From Flavobacterium sp. ASV13 (lineage in GTDB: Bacteria; Bacteroidota; Bacteroidia; Flavobacteriales; Flavobacteriaceae): a stretch of 64,000 bases of DNA. Below the pieces are notes generated by a model. That model worked only from the letters and a program-made list of their open reading frames with translations. It did no database searches and was not told the origin of the DNA. This document shows, in pieces, positions 52,482 through 60,786 of the stretch. The stretch's first letter is position 1, and each line of letters opens with the position of its first letter. Both the position numbers and the translations under genes were made by a program. The stretch spans positions 62,001 through 126,000 of the forward strand of contig NZ_JQJY01000001.1 in NCBI RefSeq assembly GCF_000745775.1, read 5' to 3'.

Positions 52482-52498
52482 ATATCAGAATAAAATAT

Positions 52499-53233
52499 TT
52501 AAACCGGTAATTTACCCATAATTGCAAGTACAATCGCCGCGACGATAAAAAAGCATATTAAAAAGATAATATGGCTTAATATGCTCAAAAAGAAAGCTTT
52601 TATTTTTGAAATATTATTAAAAAACTGAATGTTAGTCCAGAATATCAATATCAATCCGATGAAATAAGTGAGAGTTGAAAATTTTTGAATTTCTGATGTG
52701 CCATTTAAATAAAGTAATATTGGGAATGTCAGAATTTGTACAAAAAGTCTTTGAGATGCTTTAAAAGTATTTAAGACAAAAAATTCAACAAAATTATATC
52801 CCTGTTTTCTAAAAACAATATAAGTTCCAATTGTATAAATGGGAATTGTAGCAATCGTTACCCACGAAAAATGCGTTGCGACCCATTCATTAAATTCATG
52901 ATAATCTAGAGTTTTATCAACTGAATCCGGAAATGTATTGATGTCGAAATAATGATAGAGCACTCCATAAAGTGTTGCCAAAACAACAACCAATGAAAGT
53001 GGTTTGAAATGTCTGACGCGTTTTCCTTCAATAAATTCACGTACAGAATGTCCTGGTCTTGTAAAAAGCTGTTTTAATGAATACGTAATTCCTTTGTCAA
53101 AATGCAATAAACCATGCTGAATATCGTGCCATAAAAAATGAATATTTATTTTATGAGTTGCCGAAGGCTGTCCGCAATTACTGCAATAATGCCCTTTAAA
53201 AACATGATGACAATTTTTACAGATTATTTCCAT
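52499..53233 (-). CDS. DUF3667 domain protein
   Basis: A 244-residue protein. The N-terminus has a zinc ribbon CKNCHHVFKGHYCSNCGQ, then HDIQHGLLHFDKGITYSLKQLFTRPGHSVREFIEGKRVRHFKPLS, the DUF3667 signature, and four to five membrane segments. Unknown function; frequent in flavobacteria. The DoxX gene is next upstream, nine bases away. Confidence 0.9.
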   Translation of the reverse strand: MEIICKNCHHVFKGHYCSNCGQPSATHKINIHFLWHDIQHGLLHFDKGITYSLKQLFTRPGHSVREFIEGKRVRHFKPLSLVVVLATLYGVLYHYFDINTFPDSVDKTLDYHEFNEWVATHFSWVTIATIPIYTIGTYIVFRKQGYNFVEFFVLNTFKASQRLFVQILTFPILLYLNGTSEIQKFSTLTYFIGLILIFWTNIQFFNNISKIKAFFLSILSHIIFLICFFIVAAIVLAIMGKLPV

Positions 53234-53242
53234 TATAATAAT

Positions 53243-53629
53243 TTAATTAGATTGTACTTTCTTAAAACCATTCGGGAACATAATCGCCAGTAAAACCACA
53301 ATGAGAAGAAAGTTATATTCAACGCCGTTTCTTCCTCCGCCAACAACAAACCATCCTTCTTTAAAGTGAACTAAAGCAATTCCCATTATTAAAACAAAAA
53401 TCGTTACAAAACCTGCGAGCTTAACATATTTATTAAGCAGTAGAAGTACAGCTGCAATAACATGAGATAATTTAATACTCCAAGCCAGAAAAACGCCAAA
53501 AGGAGCAAAACCAATTTGGTTCAAATATAAATTTCCAAAATCATTAATGCCATTATTCAACATTCCGAAAACAGAATGCGTGAGAAGAATAATTGAAACT
53601 GCAATTCTTAAGAGTAAATTTCCGTTCAT
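53243..53629 (-). CDS. DoxX-family membrane protein
   Basis: A 128-residue protein with four membrane segments. LRIAVSIILLTHSVFGMLNNGINDFG and FKEGWFVVGGGRNGVEYNFLLIVVLLAI fit DoxX. Function uncertain, sometimes linked to redox or thiosulfate metabolism. Probably cotranscribed with the DUF3667 gene. Confidence 0.8.
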   Translation of the reverse strand: MNGNLLLRIAVSIILLTHSVFGMLNNGINDFGNLYLNQIGFAPFGVFLAWSIKLSHVIAAVLLLLNKYVKLAGFVTIFVLIMGIALVHFKEGWFVVGGGRNGVEYNFLLIVVLLAIMFPNGFKKVQSN

Positions 53630-53665
53630 GATGTGGTATTTGGTTATTAATCAATTAAAAATAAT

Positions 53666-53699
53666 AAAAAAGCGCATATTATTTCAATATGCGCTTTTT
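53666..53699 (-). terminator. Terminator of the sigma/anti-sigma operon
   Basis: AAAAAGCGCATATT and AATATGCGCTTTTT arms with a five-base loop, about 20 bases past the anti-sigma stop. Confidence 0.88.
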
Positions 53700-53720
53700 G
53701 TTTTTATACAACGTTTAATT

Positions 53721-54509
53721 TTAAACTTTTCCTAAAGTGTACAATTGTGTCATTGTTGGCGTTAAACTACCACCAGCAGGCTCAAGTGTAATCCCGAAAG
53801 CCTCAGCTTCGTTTGTACGATCTACAGCAAAGATTTTATTTGAATTTCCTTCAAAATCGCTCAGTAAACCAATGCTTGTTGGAGTCAGAACCGGACTTAA
53901 TTTTAATGCCCAAACTTGGTATACCATTCCTTTTGGAGGTTTTGGCAAACCAGCCGCATCAATGTAAGTCGTTTTAGTGTCTTTATTCCAATACACTTTT
54001 GCAAAAGAGGTTGGAGAAACTGCCTGACCGCCAAGTGTTACACCAGTATTTTTGATGTCTCTTACAATGGTTAAACTTTTTTCAGTTTCTTTATTCTGTT
54101 GGCTTAAAAAAGCATAATCTCTTTCAATTTTGTTTTTTTCAGTTCCAACAGTAGAAATTGCTTCTTTCGTTTTTGTCAATTCTAAAGTCTGATATCCTAA
54201 ACCTAACAATAAAAGTACCGCGGCAGCCCAACCAACATATTGCGACCAGTTTGATGCTGGCTTAATATCGACTACTTTGCCATGTTTAAGTTCTAGTCTT
54301 GCTTTGATTTTTTCAAAATTAGCTACAGAATGGAAAGGAGCGAAGCTTGATGATAAAGCAACAATAGCTTTTTCAATCGCAATAATTTCAGCATCGACCT
54401 CTGGATTCTTTTTAGCTAATTCGGTAATTTCTATGTTTTCCTTTTCGGTTAATAAACCATATACATATAGTTCTAATAACCCTGATTCAATATATTCTTG
54501 TGCTTCCAT
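53721..54509 (-). CDS. RskA-type anti-sigma factor
   Basis: A 262-residue protein. The first 80 residues are helical and acidic, the sigma-binding part (EYIESGLLELYVYGLLTEKENIEITELAKKNPEVDAEI). One membrane helix lies at about 90-108. The periplasmic RskA domain ends with VYQVWALKLSP and FAVDRTNEAEAFGITLEPAGGS. It should hold the neighbouring sigma factor inactive until a signal. Its start overlaps the sigma stop (54509). Confidence 0.9.
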   Translation of the reverse strand: MEAQEYIESGLLELYVYGLLTEKENIEITELAKKNPEVDAEIIAIEKAIVALSSSFAPFHSVANFEKIKARLELKHGKVVDIKPASNWSQYVGWAAAVLLLLGLGYQTLELTKTKEAISTVGTEKNKIERDYAFLSQQNKETEKSLTIVRDIKNTGVTLGGQAVSPTSFAKVYWNKDTKTTYIDAAGLPKPPKGMVYQVWALKLSPVLTPTSIGLLSDFEGNSNKIFAVDRTNEAEAFGITLEPAGGSLTPTMTQLYTLGKV

Positions 54510-55039
54510 TATATTTTTAGATAATTTCTTAAGTCATTAATACAGTTTCTGTTTTGTGTTTTGATAGTTCCTAGTGGCATCGCCAATTCCTCTGATGCTT
54601 CTTGCTGAGTATATCCTTTAAAGAATAACAAATTAATTATTTCAATACATTTTGGTTTTAGTTTCTTTACGAATTCTTGAATTCCAATTGCATCAAGTTT
54701 ATTGCTTAATTTATTACTGTCATCTAACAGATTTACGAAATTATCGGATGAAAGGTTTTTTTGAGAGTTATTAAAATTTTTGGATCTTAGTGTATCGATA
54801 GAAGTATTTCTAGCAATATTAAGGATCCAGGTGTAAAATCGGCCTTTGCTTTCGTTATACGAATCTATGTTTTTCCAGATTTTAACAAAAACTTCCTGTA
54901 AAACATCTTCGGCTTCTTCACGATTTTTGATAAGTACATTAATGACTGAAAACAAACTTTTCGAGTACATGTCGTACAAATGGGTAAAAGCTCTTTCGTC
55001 TTTTTTGTAAATTAAAACTAATAATTCTTCTTGACTCAT
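54509..55039 (-). CDS. ECF-type RNA polymerase sigma factor
   Basis: A 176-residue sigma-70 family protein: region 2 has FTHLYDMYSKSLFSVINVLIKNREEAEDVLQEVFVKIWKNID and GRFYTWILNIARNTSIDTLR; region 4 has LLFFKGYTQQEASEELAMPLGTIKTQNRNCINDLR. It pairs with the RskA-like anti-sigma gene, with a one-base stop/start overlap. Regulon unknown. Confidence 0.92.
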   Translation of the reverse strand: MSQEELLVLIYKKDERAFTHLYDMYSKSLFSVINVLIKNREEAEDVLQEVFVKIWKNIDSYNESKGRFYTWILNIARNTSIDTLRSKNFNNSQKNLSSDNFVNLLDDSNKLSNKLDAIGIQEFVKKLKPKCIEIINLLFFKGYTQQEASEELAMPLGTIKTQNRNCINDLRNYLKI

Positions 55040-55399
55040 AGATTGGGATTTTAAAGCTTAAACAATAATTAATATCACATTATTTTATTACCTGAGATAA
55101 AGATACTTTATTTTTTTGTGAAAATTATATTTTTTTTAACAGGCAAAAACCTAAGAAACATAAGGGTTTGAAAAAAAAATCAACTTTTTTTTATTTTTTT
55201 TTCGATTTTTTAAAACCAAAATTCATTCAATTACGTAAATGCTATTATATAAGAAAATTAAGATGCAGGATAATAGCAAAAACCTTGATTTAACAGGGGA
55301 AATCTAAAACTTAGCTATCTGAAAGTTCTAAAATCATTAAAGAAAAATAAATTTTATTAAAGTTAAAAACGTAAATAAAATCTCAATAAATAAAAAAAT

Positions 55400-55543
55400 A
55401 TGATGATGAATAAGGCAAATATTTTAAAAATATTGATTGTGGCTCTTACGAATGTTTTGTCAGTGATGCATTTTGGAAATACTGATGATAAAAATGATAT
55501 TAAAAAACTGAATTTTTCAATTTCCGAATTGCAAATTCAATAA
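55400..55543 (+). CDS. Possible small secreted peptide (47 aa)
   Basis: ATG at 55400 gives MMMNKANILKILIVALTNVL, a signal-like N-terminus, then FGNTDDKNDIKKLNFSISEL. Three ATG codons in a row make the exact start unclear. An A-rich leader like those used for translation initiation in this phylum precedes it. No family known. Confidence 0.4.
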   Translation: MMMNKANILKILIVALTNVLSVMHFGNTDDKNDIKKLNFSISELQIQ

Positions 55544-55853
55544 TATAACAATTAATAGTTGGTGTCCTCGGACTTCCAAATAGAAAATTTATTTATAAGC
55601 AAGTATTTTCAATTATAAACGAGTAAAATTATCCACTGTACACGCCATTGAAGAAAATCAGATGAAAATGCGAATTAGGGTTTAAAATTAATTTTCACCA
55701 TAACCGAGAGGCATCAACTATAATTCGAAATACTATAAAATACAATACGAGTCCGAATAAAGATTAAAGCTCTTTTACAAGGTCTCACTTTAATTTATGA
55801 AAACGCAATAAGGCATAATAATTAATTCATGGTTTGATTTGTTTGTATGGGGG

Positions 55854-55891
55854 GAAGCCTAACGTCTGATTAACGTTAGGCTTCATTTTTT
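55854..55891 (+). terminator. Strong plus-strand terminator in the gene-poor region
   Basis: GAAGCCTAACG and CGTTAGGCTTC are exact 11-base arms followed by ATTTTTTT. It ends a transcript that starts somewhere after 55040 and does not belong to the peroxidase gene downstream. Confidence 0.85.
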
Positions 55892-55972
55892 TAACGAATC
55901 TTTAATATAAAATAAAATTGCCAAAGCCTTTTTGTAAATCAGATTTTAACTAATTTTATAAAAAATTAAACA

Positions 55973-56557
55973 ATGAAAAAAATAGTATTTATAGCTTGCA
56001 GTGTTGCTTTTTTATTCGCTTCACAAGTTCAGGCTCAAACGAGTAATAAAAAATCGAAAACAGAGAAAGCTATGGCAAAAGAAACCATTTATCAGTTTAA
56101 GGTTGAAGATTTATCAGGAAAAACTTTTGATTTTGCTTCTTTAAAAGGAAAAAAAGTGATGATTGTTAATACAGCATCAAAATGTGGTTTAACACCTCAG
56201 TACAAAGATCTTGAGGCAGTTTATAAAGAATACAAAGACAAAAATTTTGTAATTGTAGGTTTTCCGGCAAATAATTTTGCAGGGCAGGAACCTGGAACAA
56301 ATGAAGAAATTGCTACTTTTTGTCAGCTGAATTATGGTGTAACTTTTCCAATGATGGACAAAGTTTCTGTAAAAGGCGATGACATTTGTGAAGTTTATAA
56401 ATTCCTGACTCAAAAATCTAAAAATGGTTTGCAGGATTCTGAAGTTGAATGGAATTTTCAAAAATATTTAATTAATGAAAAAGGAGAATTAGTTAAAGTA
56501 ATCAAGCCTAAAACTTTAGTTACAGATCCTGAAGTTATCAATTGGATTAAAAGCTAA
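55973..56557 (+). CDS. Glutathione peroxidase family protein, exported
   Basis: A 194-residue protein with a signal peptide ending VQAQ, so periplasmic. NTASKCGLTPQY contains the peroxidatic Cys71; GFPANNFAGQEPGTNEE carries the Gln of the catalytic tetrad and VEWNFQKYLIN the Trp-Asn. It is a Cys, not Sec, enzyme and probably uses thioredoxin-like donors to reduce peroxides. Stand-alone gene. Confidence 0.92.
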   Translation: MKKIVFIACSVAFLFASQVQAQTSNKKSKTEKAMAKETIYQFKVEDLSGKTFDFASLKGKKVMIVNTASKCGLTPQYKDLEAVYKEYKDKNFVIVGFPANNFAGQEPGTNEEIATFCQLNYGVTFPMMDKVSVKGDDICEVYKFLTQKSKNGLQDSEVEWNFQKYLINEKGELVKVIKPKTLVTDPEVINWIKS

Positions 56558-56624
56558 TCATAAGACCGAAACCAAAAAATCCACAAATTTGAGAAATTCA
56601 AGTTTGTGGATTTTTTTTTTGTGA

Positions 56625-56762
56625 GGGACAAAGCAACAAAGTAACAAAGGATCAAAGGTTTTCTCCAAGGTCTTGTCATTTCTCTCACTAGACTTCAAAA
56701 TCAAATAGAAAAACCGCGCTAATCCGCGCTTTCGCGATAGCGAATCCGTTAAATCCGTGTGC
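56625..56762. repeat. Intergenic repeats (ACAAAG and CCGCGCTAATCCGCG types)
   Basis: Short CAAAGtAACAAAG units, then CCGCGCTAATCCGCGC with AATCCGTTAAATCCGTG, between the convergent peroxidase and GNAT genes. The style matches other flavobacterial intergenic repeats and is GC-richer than flanking DNA. Confidence 0.6.
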
Positions 56763-56765
56763 CAT

Positions 56766-57263
56766 CTACACTAATATTAACTGCATAAAAACCAAATCCA
56801 GCCAGTGATCAAATTTGTATCCAACCTCGCGGATTGTTCCCGTTGCAACAAAACCAAATCGCTCATGAAAAGCAATACTTCCGGCATTATCTGCATCAAT
56901 TGCGCCAATCATAACATGATAACCTTGTTCTTTTGCCAAACGAATTAATTCAGTCAATAATTTTGATCCAATTCCTTTTCCGATCACATTATCAACTACA
57001 TAAACAGAATGTTCGACAGTATATTGATAACCAATTTTTTCTCTAAACTGTCCGTAACTTCCAAAACCTAAAACTTCACCATTTAAATCGGCAACAACAA
57101 TAGGAAGATTTTTAGCTTTTTTATCTTCAAACCATTTGGTCTGCACTTCAAGAGTTTGAATATCATAACTATAATTTGCCGTTGTGTGCAAAATCGAATG
57201 GTTTACAATCGCTAGAATTTTTTCTAAATCATTTTCTGTTGCTGGCCTTAATTGTACTTCCAT
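56766..57263 (-). CDS. GNAT N-acetyltransferase (phosphinothricin-acetyltransferase-like)
   Basis: A 165-residue protein. LRPATENDLEKILAIVNHSILHTTANY starts the family, VYVVDNVIGKGIGSKLLTELIRLAKEQGY binds acetyl-CoA (GKGIGS), and NAGSIAFHERFGFVATGTIREVGYKFDHWLDLVFMQ is the typical PAT-like C-terminus. The acceptor is unknown. Confidence 0.88.
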   Translation of the reverse strand: MEVQLRPATENDLEKILAIVNHSILHTTANYSYDIQTLEVQTKWFEDKKAKNLPIVVADLNGEVLGFGSYGQFREKIGYQYTVEHSVYVVDNVIGKGIGSKLLTELIRLAKEQGYHVMIGAIDADNAGSIAFHERFGFVATGTIREVGYKFDHWLDLVFMQLILV

Positions 57264-57290
57264 GTTAAATGTATTGGTAATTTTATTCGG

Positions 57291-58466
57291 TTATTTTGTG
57301 TTTAATTCAGCTAATAAAGTGTCAACTTCTTTTGGGTTCCAAGTCATTTCGGTGCAAATAACTTTGGCATCTTTGGCATATTGCAACGCCATTTTTTTGT
57401 CTTTAATTTTATTATAAAGTCGGGCGAGCAATAAATTTCCGTCGTATGAATCATTGATTTCCAATGAATGTTTTACCCAGAAAATTGATTTTTTTAAACT
57501 TTCAGTGTCGTTAATATGTTTTAGATACGTTTGTCCGATATCTTTCAGAAAACTAGCATCGTTCCAAACTAATTTTTGAGTGTTTTCCAAAGTTGTTTTT
57601 TTGTAAAACTGCCATTTTTCAGTTCTTTCGGCTAATGTCAAATCAAATTTAAAAACCAAAGAATCAGTCTTTTGAAGACGTATTGATTTTGCAACTTCTC
57701 TTTGTTTATAATAATTTACAGTATCTAAATTATCGACATAAGGGCGAAGTAATTCGGTTACAATGCTTTCGATTTTTCGGTCTACACGATTTTGAGAAGC
57801 AACAGCAGCAAATTCTTTTTGATGTTTTAAAACGAATTGAAATTCTCTCGAATTAATATCGGTAACGCCATTGGCAATAATTCTCCAATTTGTTTCACTA
57901 ATTAATTGTGCATCAGATTGTGTATTCAGGTAAACATGAGTTGCTGGCGATAAATCTGTTCTGTCTTTCCCTTTTTTTAAAGTGTTCAAATAAGTAAAAA
58001 ACTTATCAGAATTGCTTGGATCCGACATAAATTCTTTTTCTAAATAGGGCAATTGCATTCGAGAATTCAGCGCGTATTTAGCTTCGGTCATAAACTCTGC
58101 CGTTTTCATTTCGCCTTTTAGCGCATATAAAAGCGTTTCATTGGCATCCAAAAACAAAAAAGTTGGAAGTGATTTGGTGTTGTATTTGTTTTTTAGCGCA
58201 ATTCCTTCTTCTTTTTCAATGTTTTTCCAGATGCAGATATAGTTTTCTTTTAAAAAAGACATCACATTTGGATCGCTAAAAACTTCCTTTTTCATTTGAT
58301 TGCAATGCGGACACCAATCTGCATACAGCATTATAAAAAGCGGTTTCCCTTCTTTTTTTGCATTTTCCAATGCAGTTTTATACGGCGTATCATCTGGAAC
58401 AAACTGATTTTGAGATTTTACAGTTTGCAGCGAAAGAAAAAGTACTACAATATATAGGAAACGCAT
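57291..58466 (-). CDS. Secreted thioredoxin-fold protein with helical C-terminus
   Basis: A 391-residue protein with a signal peptide ending VKSQN. The thioredoxin domain holds YADWCPHCNQMKKEVFSD (Cys52, Cys55) and the cis-Pro block TKSLPTFLFLD. The C-terminal 240 residues are helical, TPR-like. It probably reduces or shuffles disulfides in the periplasm, or acts as a scaffold. The GNAT gene follows 27 bases later on the same strand. Confidence 0.85.
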   Translation of the reverse strand: MRFLYIVVLFLSLQTVKSQNQFVPDDTPYKTALENAKKEGKPLFIMLYADWCPHCNQMKKEVFSDPNVMSFLKENYICIWKNIEKEEGIALKNKYNTKSLPTFLFLDANETLLYALKGEMKTAEFMTEAKYALNSRMQLPYLEKEFMSDPSNSDKFFTYLNTLKKGKDRTDLSPATHVYLNTQSDAQLISETNWRIIANGVTDINSREFQFVLKHQKEFAAVASQNRVDRKIESIVTELLRPYVDNLDTVNYYKQREVAKSIRLQKTDSLVFKFDLTLAERTEKWQFYKKTTLENTQKLVWNDASFLKDIGQTYLKHINDTESLKKSIFWVKHSLEINDSYDGNLLLARLYNKIKDKKMALQYAKDAKVICTEMTWNPKEVDTLLAELNTK

Positions 58467-58573
58467 ACGAAGTATATTTTTTATTACAAATTCACTTTTA
58501 CAAATATATTCCCTTTTTCTAAAAAGCGCCTTAATATCTTCCTATTTATAAGTTAAATCAAATACGAAGTTTG

Positions 58574-58581
58574 TAACTTTG
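58574..58581 (+). promoter_or_regulatory. Promoter -7 box of menD
   Basis: TAACTTTG fits TAnnTTTG, 60 bases before the menD ATG. No good -33 TTG at the right spacing is seen. Confidence 0.4.
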
Positions 58582-58641
58582 TAATAGTAAAAGAAAATGC
58601 TGAATTTTAGTTTTTCTTTAAAAAAGTAATACGCTACAGGA

Positions 58642-60306
58642 ATGATTTACCCCAAAATACCGCTTGCACAAAGCATTATCGAAATTTGTTCAGCAAAAGG
58701 AATCACTAATATTATTATTTCTCCAGGTTCAAGAAACGCGCCTTTGACGATAGGATTTGCCCAAAATCCGAATTTTAAGTGTTATAGTATTGCCGACGAG
58801 CGTTGTGCAGCATTTTTTGCTTTAGGAATTGCACAACAGACTAAAAAACCAACAGCAATTGTTTGTACTTCAGGATCAGCTTTGTTGAATTATTATCCGG
58901 CTGTGGCTGAAGCTTTTTACAGCCAAATTCCATTAATTGTAATTTCTGCAGATCGTCCTCAAAACAAAATCGACATTGGAGACGGACAAACGATTCGTCA
59001 GCAAAATGTTTTTGAAAATCATTCTGTTTTCAATGCCAATTTAACCGAAGAAGCTTCTGCTGAAAATGATTTAAAAATCAATAAAGCTATTGAAACTTCG
59101 ATTCTTCAAAAAGGTCCGGTTCATATTAATGCACCTTTTGAAGAGCCTTTGTATGAAACTGTTGAAACGCTTTCTGTTCAGCCAAAAATAACAACTTTGG
59201 AAGAAGAAGTTCCAACCAAAATTATTGATAATAGCGAAGAAACTGCTTCCATTTGGAATTCGGCTAAAAGAAAACTAATTCTTATTGGAGGAATAAATGA
59301 AGTAAACTCTATTGAACAGGAAATTTTGGAAAACTTTGCCAACGATCCATCAATTGTTGTACTTACAGAAACTACTTCGAACTTGCATCATCCGAGTTTT
59401 ATTAATAGTATAGATACTTTAATTACACCATTTGACGATTGTGATTTTAAAGAGTTGGAAGCAGAAGTTTTAATCACTTTTGGAGGTATGATTGTATCAA
59501 AACGTATTAAAGCTTTTTTACGCAAGTATAAACCTGCACATCATTGGCATATAGATACTTTGCGTGCATATGATACGTTTAATGCTTTAAGTAAACATTT
59601 TGTTATGGAACCAAATGATTTTTTTAAAGATCTGCTTCCAAAAACAGAATTTGTAACTAGTAATTACTTTAAGAAAATCGATAAAATTTATAGTCTTAGA
59701 AATAAAAGAAAAGAAGAATATTTAAAGAAAATTCCATTTTCAGATTTTAAAGTTTTTGAAAAAATAATTGAATCGCTTCCTAAGAACATCCAATTACAAA
59801 TTAGTAATAGTTCGGCGATTCGTTATGCACAATTAATTGAGATTGATCCATCAATTGAAGTTTTTTGTAATCGCGGTACCAGCGGAATTGATGGAAGCAC
59901 ATCAACGGCAATTGGTGCGGCTGTGGCAAATGCAAAACAGAACGTTTTTGTTACAGGTGATATCAGTTTTTTGTATGACAGCAATGCTTTGTGGAATTCT
60001 TATATTCCTAAAAACTTTAAAATTATTTTGATTAATAATGGAGGAGGAGGAATTTTCAGAATTTTGCCGGGTCATGAAGAAAAACCTGTTTTTAATACTT
60101 ATTTTGAAACTTCGCACCATTTGACAGCAGAACATTTGGCGAAAATGTATCAGTTTAAATATTTGCAAGCTTCTGATAACGAATCGCTGGAAAAAGGTAT
60201 TTCTGATTTATATGCTGATAATGATTCACCGGTTATCTTAGAAATTTTCACTCCAACAGCTCAAAATGATATTATTCTGAAGCAATATTTTAAAGAGTTG
60301 AATTAA
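58642..60306 (+). CDS. menD: 2-succinyl-5-enolpyruvyl-6-hydroxy-3-cyclohexene-1-carboxylate synthase
   Basis: A 554-residue ThDP enzyme. ISPGSRNAPLTIGFAQNP and SIADERCAAFFALGIAQQTKKPTAIVCTSGSALLNYYPAV are MenD hallmarks; the ThDP site is VTGDISFLYDSNALWN and INNGGGGIFRILPG. It joins 2-oxoglutarate-derived succinic semialdehyde to isochorismate in menaquinone synthesis. menB follows a few kilobases away, so the men genes are scattered here. Confidence 0.97.
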   Translation: MIYPKIPLAQSIIEICSAKGITNIIISPGSRNAPLTIGFAQNPNFKCYSIADERCAAFFALGIAQQTKKPTAIVCTSGSALLNYYPAVAEAFYSQIPLIVISADRPQNKIDIGDGQTIRQQNVFENHSVFNANLTEEASAENDLKINKAIETSILQKGPVHINAPFEEPLYETVETLSVQPKITTLEEEVPTKIIDNSEETASIWNSAKRKLILIGGINEVNSIEQEILENFANDPSIVVLTETTSNLHHPSFINSIDTLITPFDDCDFKELEAEVLITFGGMIVSKRIKAFLRKYKPAHHWHIDTLRAYDTFNALSKHFVMEPNDFFKDLLPKTEFVTSNYFKKIDKIYSLRNKRKEEYLKKIPFSDFKVFEKIIESLPKNIQLQISNSSAIRYAQLIEIDPSIEVFCNRGTSGIDGSTSTAIGAAVANAKQNVFVTGDISFLYDSNALWNSYIPKNFKIILINNGGGGIFRILPGHEEKPVFNTYFETSHHLTAEHLAKMYQFKYLQASDNESLEKGISDLYADNDSPVILEIFTPTAQNDIILKQYFKELN

Positions 60307-60397
60307 TTATTTTGTAAGTTAAATTTTGTTAAAATTTATAAAATAAACATTTTTAATTTTAAATTTGGCTGCATTAATTGTAACCAATATTAAAATT

Positions 60398-60739
60398 ATG
60401 AGCGCTAGAGAAGAATTAATTAAGAAGTATGCCGCAGATTTAAAAGACAAATGCGGTGTAACACCAAACATGGATTTGTTGACAAAAGTAACGATTGGCT
60501 GTGGTCCATCAATTTACAATGGAGATGCATCTACAGTTGCTGCGTCGCAACCGTCAGAATTAGAGACTGTAAAAAAGAATTTTTTGATTAAAAAATTAGG
60601 ATTAGCAAACACTCCGGCTTTAGATGAAGGACTTCATGCTGTATTAGAAAAATATGGCCACGCAAACAAGCATAAATACAGAGCAGTTGTATATTATTTA
60701 TTGACAGTGCACTTTAAAAAAGAAAGTGTTTATAAATAG
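60398..60739 (+). CDS. DUF2853 family protein
   Basis: A 113-residue soluble protein starting MSAREELIKKYAADLKDKC. The family block TKVTIGCGPSIYNGDASTVAASQPSELETVKKNFLIKKLG is clear. A TTG at 60365 would extend it, but it overlaps a TAAATTTG -7 box (60360-60367), so the ATG at 60398 is chosen. Function unknown. Confidence 0.9.
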   Translation: MSAREELIKKYAADLKDKCGVTPNMDLLTKVTIGCGPSIYNGDASTVAASQPSELETVKKNFLIKKLGLANTPALDEGLHAVLEKYGHANKHKYRAVVYYLLTVHFKKESVYK

Positions 60740-60744
60740 AAACT

Positions 60745-60771
60745 AAAAAAAGCGCCTTTAAGGCGCTTTTT
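60745..60771. terminator. Bidirectional terminator
   Basis: AAAAAAGCGCCTT and AAGGCGCTTTTT arms between the convergent DUF2853 and M28 genes. Confidence 0.88.
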
Positions 60772-60786
60772 CTATATTATACAAAA

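Larger units (their letters stand above)
55040..55972. other. Gene-poor 930-base region
   Basis: Between the sigma factor and the glutathione peroxidase. It holds a possible 47-codon ORF (55400-55543), more than 300 bases of non-coding sequence of mixed composition, and a strong plus-strand terminator at 55854. The layout suggests a plus-strand transcript, either a small mRNA or a regulatory RNA. No TAnnTTTG box is obvious before the ORF. Confidence 0.5.
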
